DNA of 64,000 bases from Tamarix chinensis (taxonomy: Eukaryota > Streptophyta > Magnoliopsida > Caryophyllales > Tamaricaceae): NCBI GenBank assembly GCA_030549775.1, contig CM060175.1, forward strand, positions 45,950,415-46,014,414, read 5' to 3'. Below the pieces are notes generated by a model, which did not search any database, had not been told where the DNA came from, and was given only the letters and a program-made list of their open reading frames with translations. Shown in pieces: positions 50,266-60,941 of this stretch. A program made the position numbers and the translations under genes. Numbering within the stretch: the stretch's first letter is position 1; each line of letters opens with the position of its first letter.

Positions 50266-51607
50266 TGCCCTTTTATTTGGATGATGATAATCTATAGTGA
50301 AGTTGTATACTATGAAAAGACAATGAATTTGATTGGGTCTATTTAATGATCTAACACTTAGATGACAAGACGTTAGAAATGACATGTACATTAATATGGG
50401 ATATTTGGATTAATTGAAATAGGAGGAGATCAAAGGACTTTGCATTGATTCAGTGACCAAAGAATATTATTGAGGATACCATGCACTTGCTACTAGAATT
50501 TTATGCCATAACATCAAGAAATGAAATAATTAATAAAGGAAGGGCATAGTCCACCATGTAAACAACTATAAGAATGAAGGAAATGGATGATATGTATCTT
50601 GATGCAAATTGAACATGAACAATGTAGGGAAAGTAATGTAGGAAATCATGAAAATGATAATTGTGATTTAAGGTGTAAAAGGCAATGTATTGTCACTTAT
50701 TAGCTATTTTATGATCGTAATAAATATCTAGTGACATATTTACAATATAGATAATTGTCTTAAGACATTAAACATACAATACAGAATTGAGTATGCTATG
50801 ACGAAGTACTGTTTTACTAAGTTAGGCATTGAGACAAATTTATTGGAAGTGGTGTAGGGTTTATAATCATAAGACAACTTTAATGTGTTATTTTTCACAA
50901 AGTTATTGATGATTGTGGTTTTCATTTATCACATATATATTTATTTTTAATTGAAAATTATTATCAAAAATGAAAAATAGTGACAATGTGACACTAAGAA
51001 ATTCAAAAACCATAGAAAAAGAAGGTAAAACCAAACTAATAGTAATAGGATAAGGTCGTACTATTATGGCTAGGAAAAAATCCTCTTATTTTAATTTGTG
51101 ATGACAGTGTGTTTTAAGATTATATTAGTGTTCTAAAATGCTTAAAGTTAATTTTATAAAAGCTAAAAATAATTTGATCTCATTTTATTTCATGCAAGTT
51201 CCAACATTCATGTTCGAACTCATCCTCGATCATACTGTTATAAATAATACCTAATTTTAGCCATTTGATTTGACCCAAAATCTATAGACCTAAATTCAAA
51301 AAACCCAATAGATTTGACTCTAACTTGATCCGATTCACATCCGACCCATATATTGACTTGAAGCTGAACTCGAACCTAACCCAAATTCTATAGACTCGAG
51401 TCTAATATGAAATAGACCCGAACTCAAGAAACCCGATGAGCTCAGTATTGACCTATCCCAAATCACACTCGACCCGTTACTTAACCTGAATCAAACCCGA
51501 ACTGAATTAGACCTGATCCCAAAGCTAAACTCGACTTGATTGTATAGTAATCCAAATTTGAGTCAATCCATATCAACCCAACCCAAATGACCTATTTTCC
51601 ACCTCTA
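50266..51607 (-). repeat. Right outer arm of inverted repeat N
   Basis: Reverse complement of 37472-38841. Its outer end ..CCACCTCTA at 51607 mirrors TAGAGGTGG at 37472. Short frames within it are not conserved in the left arm. Confidence 0.75.
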
Positions 51608-52675
51608 CTCCTGACTATATGGGTAATCAAACATAAGATGTTGTATGGTTTCCTCTTGACCAGTAGTGCAAAGGCAACACTTAGTATCTTCTAAGAGGTT
51701 TAACTGTTTCAATCTGACCTTGGTCATCAATCTATTTTGGATGGCTAACCACATGATAAATTAATATTTAGGCGCATCCAATCTACACCAAGCAATGGGC
51801 CACCACCATACCTTATCACCGTTGTATCTAATGTATACATACATTTTCTAAAAGCTATATGTTCCATCTCCCTTCAAGAAATTTTGCATGCCATGTTGGT
51901 TAGTAAATAAGAATCTAAATTTTTATCTGAGATTGAAGATCTGTTGCGGCTACCATGAACACAAGTGGTTTGAATTGAAAGACCACAGGGACTAAGTGTT
52001 TAGGTAAATAGAATGTACCCATTTGACCCAAGGGAAGTCTTTTTTGCAACATATATTCTATAGCAGCTTCCCCATGGCCACCTGATTCTAGATTTGCACA
52101 TCAATAAGTCCACCCTCCTTCTTTGGTGAGCATACCTGTTTCCAAGCAACCAATGCTTTTTTTGATGTATTCAATTTACCGGTCTATAGAAATTGTCTGC
52201 ACATGCTCTTAATTTGATGGATCAACTTCTTTAACAGGATAAAGACTTGGCACCAATATCATTGTATGCTAAAAATTACTAATTTCAGTAATTGACCTTG
52301 ACCAGTATATGAGAGGAGATAGGTGTGCCAACTTGTTAGCTTCTTTGTAATTTTATGCATCACATCTTGTAGCTAAGAAGCGGTTGACTTTGTAGTAGAA
52401 AAAGAAACACCTAAATAGATGAATAGAAATCTACCTTTAGTGAAGTTGGTGTTGTGTAGAATTTGAGTTTTTGCAGTCTCATCTACTCCATAAAAAAAAA
52501 TTTATTCATTTGTAAATGAATGATAAGTCCTGAATGATCACAAAAATCCTTAACTATTTTTAGAAAGTCTGTAATCGATTTTATATCACCCCTATAAAAT
52601 AAGAGCATGTCATCTGTAAAGGTAACATTAATAATCTTTCAAACTTTTGCCTATTGGGTGCCATTAAAGTCCTTG
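51608..52675 (-). pseudogene. L1-type LINE ORF2 remnant (RT C-terminus to zf-RVT)
   Basis: Minus-strand translation gives FTDDMLLFYRGD near 52630-52595, a variant of the RT catalytic FADD motif. NKSIFFYG and then YLGVSFS near 52410 follow, then a long decayed stretch with stops, and finally a zinc-binding end (DTKCCLCTTGQEET..HLMFDYPYSQE) near 51695-51610. This is the order of plant L1 ORF2 proteins. The coding sequence stops exactly at the hAT-like end of the inverted repeat, so the LINE was probably broken by it. No continuation was recognised beyond 37472. Confidence 0.75.
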
Positions 52676-52796
52676 TCACTCCTATATATGTAAGATATTG
52701 TTATCTGTATTATTAGTATTATATACGGTATCGCTCGGTCATGTAATGGTTGATGTTGTCTTTATTTGATACATATTTTATGGCTTGTCTTAACTC

Positions 52797-53343
52797 TAGG
52801 GCTGTGCAAAAAATCCGGGATCCGAAAATTCGAAAATCCGATCCGATATTTAAAAATCCGATCCGACATTTCGGATATCCGAACCAATTTTATTCTAAAA
52901 GGATATTCGACATTCGGATATCCGGTTTTTTTTTTGGATTATCCGATCCGATAAAATATCCGATATTTTGTTGATTATTTCAATAATACATCATATTATT
53001 GTATTTTTATAGTTTTAAGTTTTAAAATTTTATTTATTTTTATATTTCAAATATTTATAATAATATTTTAATACTTCTTTTAGATAAAATAAGATATTTA
53101 TATGAATATAGATATGAATATTAATTGATATACGATCTTTATTTTTAAAAATATTATAGCAAAAGTTATTAAAATTGATAAAATAGTATTTTCATACGGA
53201 TATTGAAAATATCCGAATCCGGTTCATATCCGGTCTGTATTTTTCGGATATCCGCATCCCGGATATCCGGTCTAAAAAATGCGGAGCGGATATCCAAAAA
53301 AAATATTCGAATGAATACGGATATCCGGTTTTGCACACCCCTA
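52797..53343. mobile_element. hAT-type MITE with perfect 8-bp duplication
   Basis: 547 bp, ends TAGGGCTGTGCAAAA and TTTTGCACACCCCTA, flanked by CTTAACTC at 52789-52796 and 53344-53351. The interior has many TCCGATCCGA and GGATATCCG words near both ends and an AT-rich centre. It has no coding capacity. Confidence 0.9.
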
Positions 53344-53351
53344 CTTAACTC

Positions 53352-54345
53352 CATCTAATATCAGATGCTCTCAGTACGGTCAGGCTAGTACCAGTAGACA
53401 ATAATAAGTGTTTTGATTCGGATTTCTGGCACCGCACTTTGTTTTGTGAATGCTATTTTATATTCTTCGGAATCCGAGGACGAATGCTTTTCGTCTTTTT
53501 GGCATCATTGGGGGGGGGGGGGATTACCGATCACACCATGTGATAAAGTGGGGGAAAGAAGTAAGAAGACTGCCTGCATTCCCGCTGTAATATGCTCAAT
53601 TTTTTCCCTCACTGTCGGTGATAAAGGCCATGGTTCGTTCTGCTTTTTTATTTATGCTTTTCAAATACATCCTCGAGTTTAGTACAAAGGGTAAGGAATA
53701 TCAAGGAAAAATTAGTTAGTAATTAATAGGATATAGATTAATATGGTACTAAAGTATTTAATTATAAATATAAAATATTATATATATTTATAATTATGTT
53801 AATATATACACTTAATTATATAAAAGGTATGAATATATTATATTTATATATATATAAATTAAATACTATTAAAAGTAATTTAAATATTAAATATATTATT
53901 TAACTTTAAATAATTTACATTAATTGATCCTCAAAATAATTTCCCCTAATATAAATCTGAATAAAAATGAAAGAAACAACCGGTCGATGACAAACAGAGG
54001 CAGCCAGACAGGTAGATACTTACCCGGGTGTTGTGTCAAAGCGCGTGTCACGGTCTTAGAAGCGATTATGCCGTTTAACCTATAGAGCCTGTTCTTTGAC
54101 TTTGACCATTTAAAAAGTGCGATTCTACTGAAGGCACTGGTGTCTGGCACTGTGGCACACATCTATGCTCGCCGAGAGCAACAATCAAGAGCTAACAAAT
54201 ATGTAGACGGTATTTAGGTTATGATTAAGGATGGTAAATGATTAGTTTTTATCTAAAATTTGATAGATTTTATTAAATAAATATTTAAATATATATATAT
54301 ATATATATAATGGTTAGTTTTTATCTAAAATTTAATAGATTTTAT

Positions 54346-54387
<42 letters not shown>

Positions 54388-54975
54388 AATATTTTTTTAA
54401 CCGGATTCATGTACCAATACAAATAAAGAATTTCTAAATTGGTACCAACTTTTATATTATTTGTACTTTTCTCTATTTATCTGCTTTAAAAATATTTTTT
54501 TTACCTTTTATTTAAATATCAAAACAATACATATGCTAAGGTTAAAATGAAAATTTAATGGAAACCCTAATAATTATATAACTTATCTACCTTTATTAAA
54601 AAAAATTCAATCTAAAATTAAAATTATGTGAGATCGAAGGCTATCACCTAGTCACTCCTATCTCTCCCCTACTCCAACGTTCCTTCCTCCTTCCTTGATT
54701 ATCCTCTCCCAAATCTACCACTCCTCAATTCATTTCTCTCAAACCCTCTACTTATGTTGTTCGTCCCTCGCCTTCTTTCATCCTCATCTCTACTCACTTG
54801 ATTTGTTAGTTGATGGTCATTCTCTTTCTCTTGTCCCTGTTGCTTGTAAGTGGTTTGACGAGTAAGCTTGATTTTTTCCCTATTTTTATTGTTTTTGTTT
54901 GTCTTATTTATTAAATGAGGGTTGTTTTTACATGTATACTCAAATATATCAATGTTTATTCAAATGCCTAGAATC
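53352..54975. other. Unassigned, partly low-copy-looking region
   Basis: 53400-53690 and 53930-54200 are of balanced composition and resemble ordinary intergenic or degraded genic DNA, with frames of 89 codons (plus) and 80 codons (minus) that I do not recognise. 53700-53900 and 54240-54640 are AT-rich, the latter with a tandem duplication of about 65 bp and two (AT)n runs. 54650-54830 is pyrimidine-rich, possibly part of an LTR-like copy. Confidence 0.3.
54238..54385. repeat. Tandem duplication with (AT)n runs
   Basis: The phrase TTAGTTTTTATCTAAAATTT followed by GATAGATTTTATTAAAT-type sequence occurs twice, each time ending in a (TA)n run. Confidence 0.7.
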
Positions 54976-55475
54976 TGGGGGTGTGCACAAATGGGGTCAA
55001 CTCGAAATTTCGGACTAGATTGGATCGGTAAAATAGGGCTAGGGTTGACTGTTTTCAAAAAACTATCTGAGTTCCTGGTCATAATTTTCTAAGAAAACAG
55101 ACATTCGGGTTGGTCCAAGTTTGACACGATTTTTTTATCTGGCCCGATTTCAACCAGTTTTATAATTGTTTTAGCACATATTGTTGAAACAGAGTCAAAA
55201 CTAGGTTAGTTTCAAAATCGGGTAGAAAGTAGGTCGAAACAAGGGCAAAATAGGGTCTAAATAGGGTTAAAACAGGGCTATAACATGGTCATATAAAAAT
55301 AGGGTCAAAACATGGTCATTTTAAAAATAGGACTGGTCCATGGTTTACCCGGCTCTTATGTTTAGGGTCTAGGTGTAGACCATTTTTAAACGGTCCATTT
55401 GGGTTATAGTTTAGTAAACATCTTTGGCTAATCCGGCCCTAGTCCGGTCCGGGTTTAACCCGCTATACACTCCTA
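54976..55475. mobile_element. Second hAT-type MITE
   Basis: About 500 bp, ends TGGGGGTGTGCACAA and CTATACACTCCTA, flanked by CTAGAATC (54968-54975) and CCAGAATC (55476-55483), an 8-bp duplication with one change. The interior has AGGGTCAAAAC and GGTCCGGGTT words. Confidence 0.75.
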
Positions 55476-55483
55476 CCAGAATC

Positions 55484-55939
55484 AAACTATCTTTTTGTCG
55501 TTACCAGAGTTGCTGTTATTGATGGTAGTTGGTTGTTGCTCATTGTTGCATTTCTTTATCTTCATAGTTTAGTTACTTTGTTTTTATTCTGTTAGCATTT
55601 TTTTTCATTTGTAACCAATTGTCAAGAGCAATTGCTCTTTCAATTTTCCATCAGATTCCTAGAATCGAAGTTGTTTTTTTTTTCTTTTTTCTTTTTGGTT
55701 AAGAGTAGTGGTTTAGTTATTATTAGCTGATATTATTGTTGTACTTTTTTTTGTAACAAATTGTTATCAGTTACTACTATAAGATGATGTTGTTGTTATG
55801 ATATTTTTTTGTTAGTATTTTTTTTGTTAATTTGTTGCAATTTGTTTTTTGTTAATTTGTTGTGTTTTGATTTTGTTTTGTCTCTACTATGATTTTCTTT
55901 TTTTAGCATTTTTTGTGTAAACAAATTTGTAAATGGGAG
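55484..55939. other. T-rich unassigned stretch
   Basis: TTTTTGTTAG- and TTGTTG-type low-complexity sequence with no supported gene or recognised element. Confidence 0.4.
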
Positions 55940-56507
55940 TGTAAAACCTCAATTTTGTTGGGGCTTTAAAAAAATTATTTTAAATAGTTAATTATGGAAG
56001 CCTGAATATAAAATGTAGGGGTGTTACGCCGCATCCAACATAGAAGATGCACTCCCCTTACTTAATCTATATCAGATGCAAGGAAAATGAAACCTCGTAC
56101 CTAGAAATTAAGTGTGTGAAGCACATGATTCCAACATGTACAAAATATGAAATAAAGAGAATAAAATATGTATAATGAAAATAGGTAACTAAAAGTCTAT
56201 AGAAAAATAGAGATATTTAGTTAACCATACCTTATACCAATTCGATTATGTACTCACCAAAGGAAAATACATTAAAAGTAGTAATCAACAATAATTTGCA
56301 AAACAAGGCGGTATCTAATCGTGTGAATGAGTAAGATTTATGAAAAGGATGATTGGTACATTATGTACCGATTAACATAAAAATATAATAATAATCGGAT
56401 TAAACAATTTCATAAGGTTATATGAAAGACTAAACATGTGTATAAATTTAGATAATATGATGCAAGATAATAATTTGTTTAAGAACTTGTTATTAGATAT
56501 AATTTTA
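55940..56507 (+). mobile_element. LTR-like 5' fragment V1
   Basis: Starts TGTAAAACCTC. The inner arm of its terminal hairpin is TAGGGGTGTTAC near 56014-56025. The dyad GGTACAT-T-ATGTACC is at 56354-56368, 414 bp in. The phrase around it (GAATGAGTAAG..ATGAAAAGGATGATTGG) aligns with copy A at 523-560. It is truncated before any hairpin array. Confidence 0.55.
56354..56368 (+). promoter_or_regulatory. Dyad GGTACAT-T-ATGTACC
   Basis: Perfect 7-bp arms around one base, the positional equivalent of 554-572 but with a different arm sequence. Confidence 0.5.
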
Positions 56508-56900
56508 ATTTAACACCTCCATTTTACTACATAAAATTTCGTTTTGTGGAATTATTGATTACAAAAATAATGGGTATTACCATCATATTTAGCATAAGTC
56601 TGATTTTTTTATCTTTCTTATGCCAAATCGTAAGGCTCAAAATAAGCCATGTCTAAAATAAAGTAGCGGAAATATAAGACAATATAGAGATAAAAGTTAT
56701 GGATAATATTATCTATGCAACAATGACAATCAAAATATAACATGGGACATAAGAGTCCCAAGGGAAACCAAGTAATAAAAAATAGCACAACAAAAACTAG
56801 TATGTGAAGGTACAACACCGATTTTTCCTAACTCTTGTACTCGTAACCCCATTCCAAGAATGGAACCTCTTCTTAAGAGCTCCACTTATCTTTGTTACTA
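56508..56900 (+). mobile_element. LTR-like 5' fragment V2
   Basis: Starts near ATTTAACACCTCC with an inner hairpin arm AATGGGTATTACC at about 56569-56582. It is cut at 56901 by the poly(A) end of the LINE on the minus strand. Confidence 0.45.
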
Positions 56901-57648
56901 TTTTTTTTTCGATAAGTAGAATTTTATTACTAATTGAAAAGGAGATTACAACTTTGCATTATAAGCAATGACATCTAGCAGACCTAGCCACTGACCATAC
57001 TTTGCAGAATGGACATGATTGCTAAATATCTCGATACATGCATAAGAATACTTCTCAAAAGGACACCTAGCTGTCTAATTTTGTTCTAAAATAGTATAAG
57101 GTTCCTTTCAAGCCAAATAATAGCTATATAAGAAACAAAAAGAGTTCCCAAAATATACTTCTTCTTTTGTGTCTGTCTTGTTCTTGTAAGCAGAGTATTA
57201 ATCTCTTGATCCCATCCTAGGATAGGATCACTTCTTCCAGCCAATCTTCTAATAGTCAGCCAGATGATAGCAACAGCAGGACAGAAGAGAAAAAGATGAT
57301 CCCTAGTCTCATCATGCTGTTGGCAGAAAATACATTTTGTATCCACAGCCATGCAAATCTCCCTTAGTCTTGTTTTTGTTAAGAGACAATTTCTGCATGC
57401 AAGCCAAGCAAGAAAATTTACCGTAGGAGTAGAAATAGGTCTCCAAATAAGGTTAGCCCAAATACAATTGTCCTGTGAAGATCTGATGGCCTTATAGGTT
57501 GATTTAATAGTATACTCATTCTGGTTTGCTTCACAGTTTAAAATGAACTCCTTCACAATTGGTCTGATGTGTAAAATCCTGAGAAAAATCCATGAAGTGT
57601 AAGATGATGGGAAAAAATCCCATACAGTGGCTTGTTTACTATATACTC
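56901..57648 (-). mobile_element. 3' end of an L1-type LINE
   Basis: The minus strand holds the end of ORF2, about 180 bp of 3' UTR and a poly(A) tract at 56901-56909. Its upstream part is separated by the CACTA transposon that begins at 57649 and should resume beyond the window. Confidence 0.8.
57086..57648 (-). pseudogene. LINE ORF2 C-terminus with zf-RVT domain, interrupted
   Basis: An open frame of about 187 codons runs from the CACTA boundary (VYSKQATVWDFFPSSYTSW) to a stop at 57086. The reverse-transcriptase zinc-binding domain spans about 35-135, with YTIKSTYKAI, then WLACRNCLLTKTRL, and the ligand block CIFCQQHDETRDHLFLFC. In plant L1 ORF2 proteins this domain follows RT near the C-terminus. 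The frame is undamaged right up to the insertion, so the LINE was young when the transposon landed. It is non-functional now. Confidence 0.85.
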
Positions 57649-57670
57649 ACTACAAAATAATTGACTTTTG

Positions 57671-57886
57671 CCAACAGAAACTTAGGCACAGATACTTTTT
57701 CTGTTGGTAAAAGTAACTAATACCAACAGATAATTTTCTGTAGGCAATAATGTAGTTTTTCCCACAGAATTTTTTTATCTGTTGGTATTAATATGTTATG
57801 CCAACAGATCTTTTACCATCACTTATATCTGTGGTTATTAGTAGTATTATACCAACAGAACTAATACCCACTTTTACATCTGTTGG
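57671..57886. repeat. CACTA subterminal repeats CCAACAGA / TCTGTTGG
   Basis: Exact CCAACAGA at 57671, 57723, 57801 and 57852, and the reverse complement TCTGTTGG at 57700, 57778 and 57879, plus variants (TCTGTAGG, TCTGTGG). Such motifs in both orientations are the binding sites of the element-encoded TnpA-type protein in known En/Spm elements; the same role is inferred here. Confidence 0.85.
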
Positions 57887-57899
57887 TATTAGTATTTAT

Positions 57900-58594
57900 G
57901 AAATTCAACAATAATATTTATTTTTATATAATTTTAATAATGATTAATTCTAGTCTTTTTAATAATAATAATAATAATAATAAATAAGTCATTAGTCATT
58001 ATTAGAAATAATAGTTTACATATACTATTATTAAATATTATTTTATTTCTAATTTTTAATATTAATATTGTTGATAATGGTGTCTTTTAACAATTATAAT
58101 GAAATAATATATATTATATCTACTACCATTTACTATTAAATTAATTTATTATTAAATACTACCAATTATCATTCAAATATATATTATCTTAAAAATAATA
58201 AATATTATCAATAATCATTCACATTATTAATAATTATTCATATTAGATACTATTATTAATTTATTTAATTATGATTCATATTATTCTTATTAATATAATT
58301 CTTTATTAATAATTACTAAGAATAATTATTTTAGGACATTATTATTATTATTTTTTAAAAAAATATTATTACTAATTGTTGGAAATTATGATTAATATTT
58401 ATATTATTCATATTTGTATTTATTTCCCATTATTAATTATTTTTTAATTATAATTATTATTTTATTATAAATTATGATTAATATTATCTTAATAATACAT
58501 TATAAAATATTAATTTCGATTAAATTTAATATATTTAAAATTATAGTTTTGACATAAATTCTTTTAAATAATTGAAAAAAAAAACAAAACAAAA
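57900..58594. other. AT-rich spacer of the CACTA element
   Basis: Dense TATTAT/ATTAAT sequence without frames or recognisable motifs, between the subterminal repeats and the GC-rich leader. Confidence 0.6.
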
Positions 58595-59011
58595 TCTCTG
58601 CTCCCGCCCCTTATTCCCTTTCCCGCTGCTCCCCGTGAAATGCCCCAAAAAACCCCGCCCCTTATTCCCTTTCCCGTTTGTTTCTCGACAACATTACCCA
58701 TTCTTCTGTCTCAGTCTCGACGCCTCTGCCTTCCTGTGGTTCGTTGCCGAGCGACCGTCCACACCAACTCGCCGCCGCTCGACCGTGCCGCCACATCTCC
58801 CGGTCGTCGCACACGGCTGCATCAGGGGAGCAGCAGCAGCGGAACAGCAGCAGTGGAAGGGCAGCAGCGGCGCAGCAGCAGGGCAAGAAGGCTGCAACGG
58901 CGCGCCACCGGCCGGACATCTCCACCGTCTGTAGGCCACCGGCGACTGCTCCTCTCCCACAGACGAAGCTCCGCCGCCCTTTACCTGCATTGATTTGGCT
59001 TATTTCGTTTG
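58595..59011 (+). other. GC-rich leader, probable untranslated first exon of the CACTA gene
   Basis: A GC-rich island in AT-rich surroundings. It has a 23-bp direct repeat (58603-58625 and 58654-58676, CCCGCCCCTTATTCCC core) and an AGCAGC-rich part. Overlapping frames of about 90-120 codons on both strands are low complexity. A donor-like G|GTATAATTT at 59012 and an acceptor TTATGTAG at 60929 suggest it is spliced to the transposase exon. It could instead be a captured host-gene 5' end. Confidence 0.45.
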
Positions 59012-60929
59012 GTATAATTTCCCGAAACCCTAATTTTTTGTTTTGATTAATTATGAAACAATGTGCTTTAATTAAGCTAAATTAGTTATTTAATTAAGTA
59101 TATATGTATTGTATGATTGAATTGGATATGCTAATTATGTGATATATGTTGATTTCTGGAATTTGTGATTATTGACCCGGTTATGTCCGGATATGTTGTA
59201 TTCGGTCGATTAAGCTATTTGGGATAATTTAATTATACATTATACTTTAAAATATACTTAATTTCGTATTGGAATTGTCAATTTAAGAAAAATGTGTGAA
59301 ATTATTCAGAATTTGATTTTTAGGTCAAATCCTTGCGGATTTAAATTGAATTGTATAATTGAGTTATTTTATTAAATTGATTATACATTTTGTAATAGAA
59401 TATGTTTAATTTTATTTCGGAACCGTCAATTTAAATATTTTGGCAAGATTTGACCGAATTTATAGTATGGGCTCAAAAACGCTTATTATGTTAAATTGGG
59501 TATTCTTTCTATTTTTTTTAATCTATTGAGTATATAATATGTTATAAAATAGGCCATATTACATTTCAAAACATTTAATTTAAATAAGTTAATAAAATTT
59601 GTCTGAGTTGTATTTTTTGTCCTAAAACCCTAACTTTCAAATAATATTATGTAAATTATCATTTGTATAGTTTATTCTAAAATTGATTTTATAGAATTAT
59701 TTAAAATGACCTTAATTGTATTTTAACACGTTCAATTTGGATTAATTGGTTTGAATGATTCGAATTTGTATTTTGGACTTTAAAACCCTAATTTTTGGGA
59801 ATAGATTCTGAAATCAATTAAATTGAGTTGTAAAACATGAATACATTACAAGTGATAAATGGAGATGACTGTTGTAAAACATGAATAGAATGCAAGTGAT
59901 AGATGAAGATGAGCGTTGTATGCAACTATGGAAAAATATCACAAACTAGTTTTTTTTTTCCAGAAAACACCACAACTAAATTTGGTCAAATATAATAACA
60001 ACTAAACTAAAACAAGAAGGTAATTTTGGTGAAATATAAAGACAACTATATTAAAATATAAGGATAATCATGGTAAAATATTACAACTAACTTTGGTTAA
60101 ATATAACTATATAATTATTAGCAAATGGGAAACAACTATAGTAATGATGGTGAAACAATTGTAATAATGTAAAACATCAATATTAATAATGGAAAAATAT
60201 TAATAGTAATAGTAGTGAAACTTTAATGGTAATAATGGTCAAACATCAATGCTAAAAATGGGAAATTATTAGTTTAATGGTATAATTAATTATACAATAA
60301 AATACCATAAAAAACAATGGAACAACATAATTATAAATATCATGAAACATATAATAATTTTTTAAATTAGAAGCACATCAATAAGAGTCTCTAGTCATAG
60401 AGAAAATTTAAAGAAATATAAAGATACATATTTTTAATTATCTTAATTTAAGATAAATTAACTCAAACAAAAAGAGAAAAAATAATGTGCACCTTGTAGT
60501 CGCCTACACCATTAACCTATTGCTATGGAAGATCAACTACACCACCCCAAATGTTGTTATCCGGCTAGTAGACTAGATCTATCTGAAATTTGACAAATTT
60601 TATTTGGTTGATATAGATATAATTTGTTAAATAGATATGAGCACAAATATGGATGAAGATTTGATTTGGTGATAGGTTGCTTGTATGATTTGTGGGTTTA
60701 TGGGTCTTTTCTAGGGCTTTTGAGCTACAAGTGTTCAAAGCTAATGCTTGTATGTTATATTGGTGGATTGGTAGCATCGCCTACAATTAAATTGTAGATA
60801 TATTATAATTATAATTATAATATATAAAGCTACACAAATCATGTGCTACAAAAAACTAGTCTTTATTATTATCCTTTGTCCTTATTTTTCTCATTATTTT
60901 GATGTCTCTACTTGTTGAAAATTATGTAG
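59012..60929 (+). other. Probable 5' UTR intron of the CACTA gene
   Basis: T-rich, non-coding, with plausible GT and AG ends. A tandem duplication of about 48 bp (GTTGTAAAACATGAATA phrase, near 59830 and 59877) and a low-complexity GGTGAAA/TAATGG-type stretch to about 60270 lie inside. Exact ends are inferred, not shown by transcripts. Confidence 0.4.
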
Positions 60930-60941
60930 GAACTTGATGTC

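Larger units (their letters stand above)
37472..51607. mobile_element. 14 kb inverted-repeat structure with hAT-like ends (N)
   Basis: It begins TAGAGGTGG and ends CCACCTCTA. Long diverged arms follow: 37472-38841 pairs with 50266-51607 and 41371-42070 pairs with 48831-49500. The outer few hundred bases of each arm are packed with GGGTTCGGGT-type words, as in many plant hAT MITEs. The left arm is split by a gypsy fragment and the core is occupied by two opposed LTR-like copies. No transposase was recognised. The 8-bp flanks do not match, so the two ends may not derive from one insertion. The right end lies within a LINE ORF2. Confidence 0.6.

Noticed and set aside
53413..53682. 89-codon ORF with a G-run
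   Set aside because: No recognisable domain, crosses a poly(G) run and has no conserved neighbour; kept only as unassigned sequence.
58572..59046. Overlapping 87-122 codon frames in the GC-rich island
   Set aside because: Open on both strands, low complexity, and better explained as an untranslated leader of the CACTA transcript.
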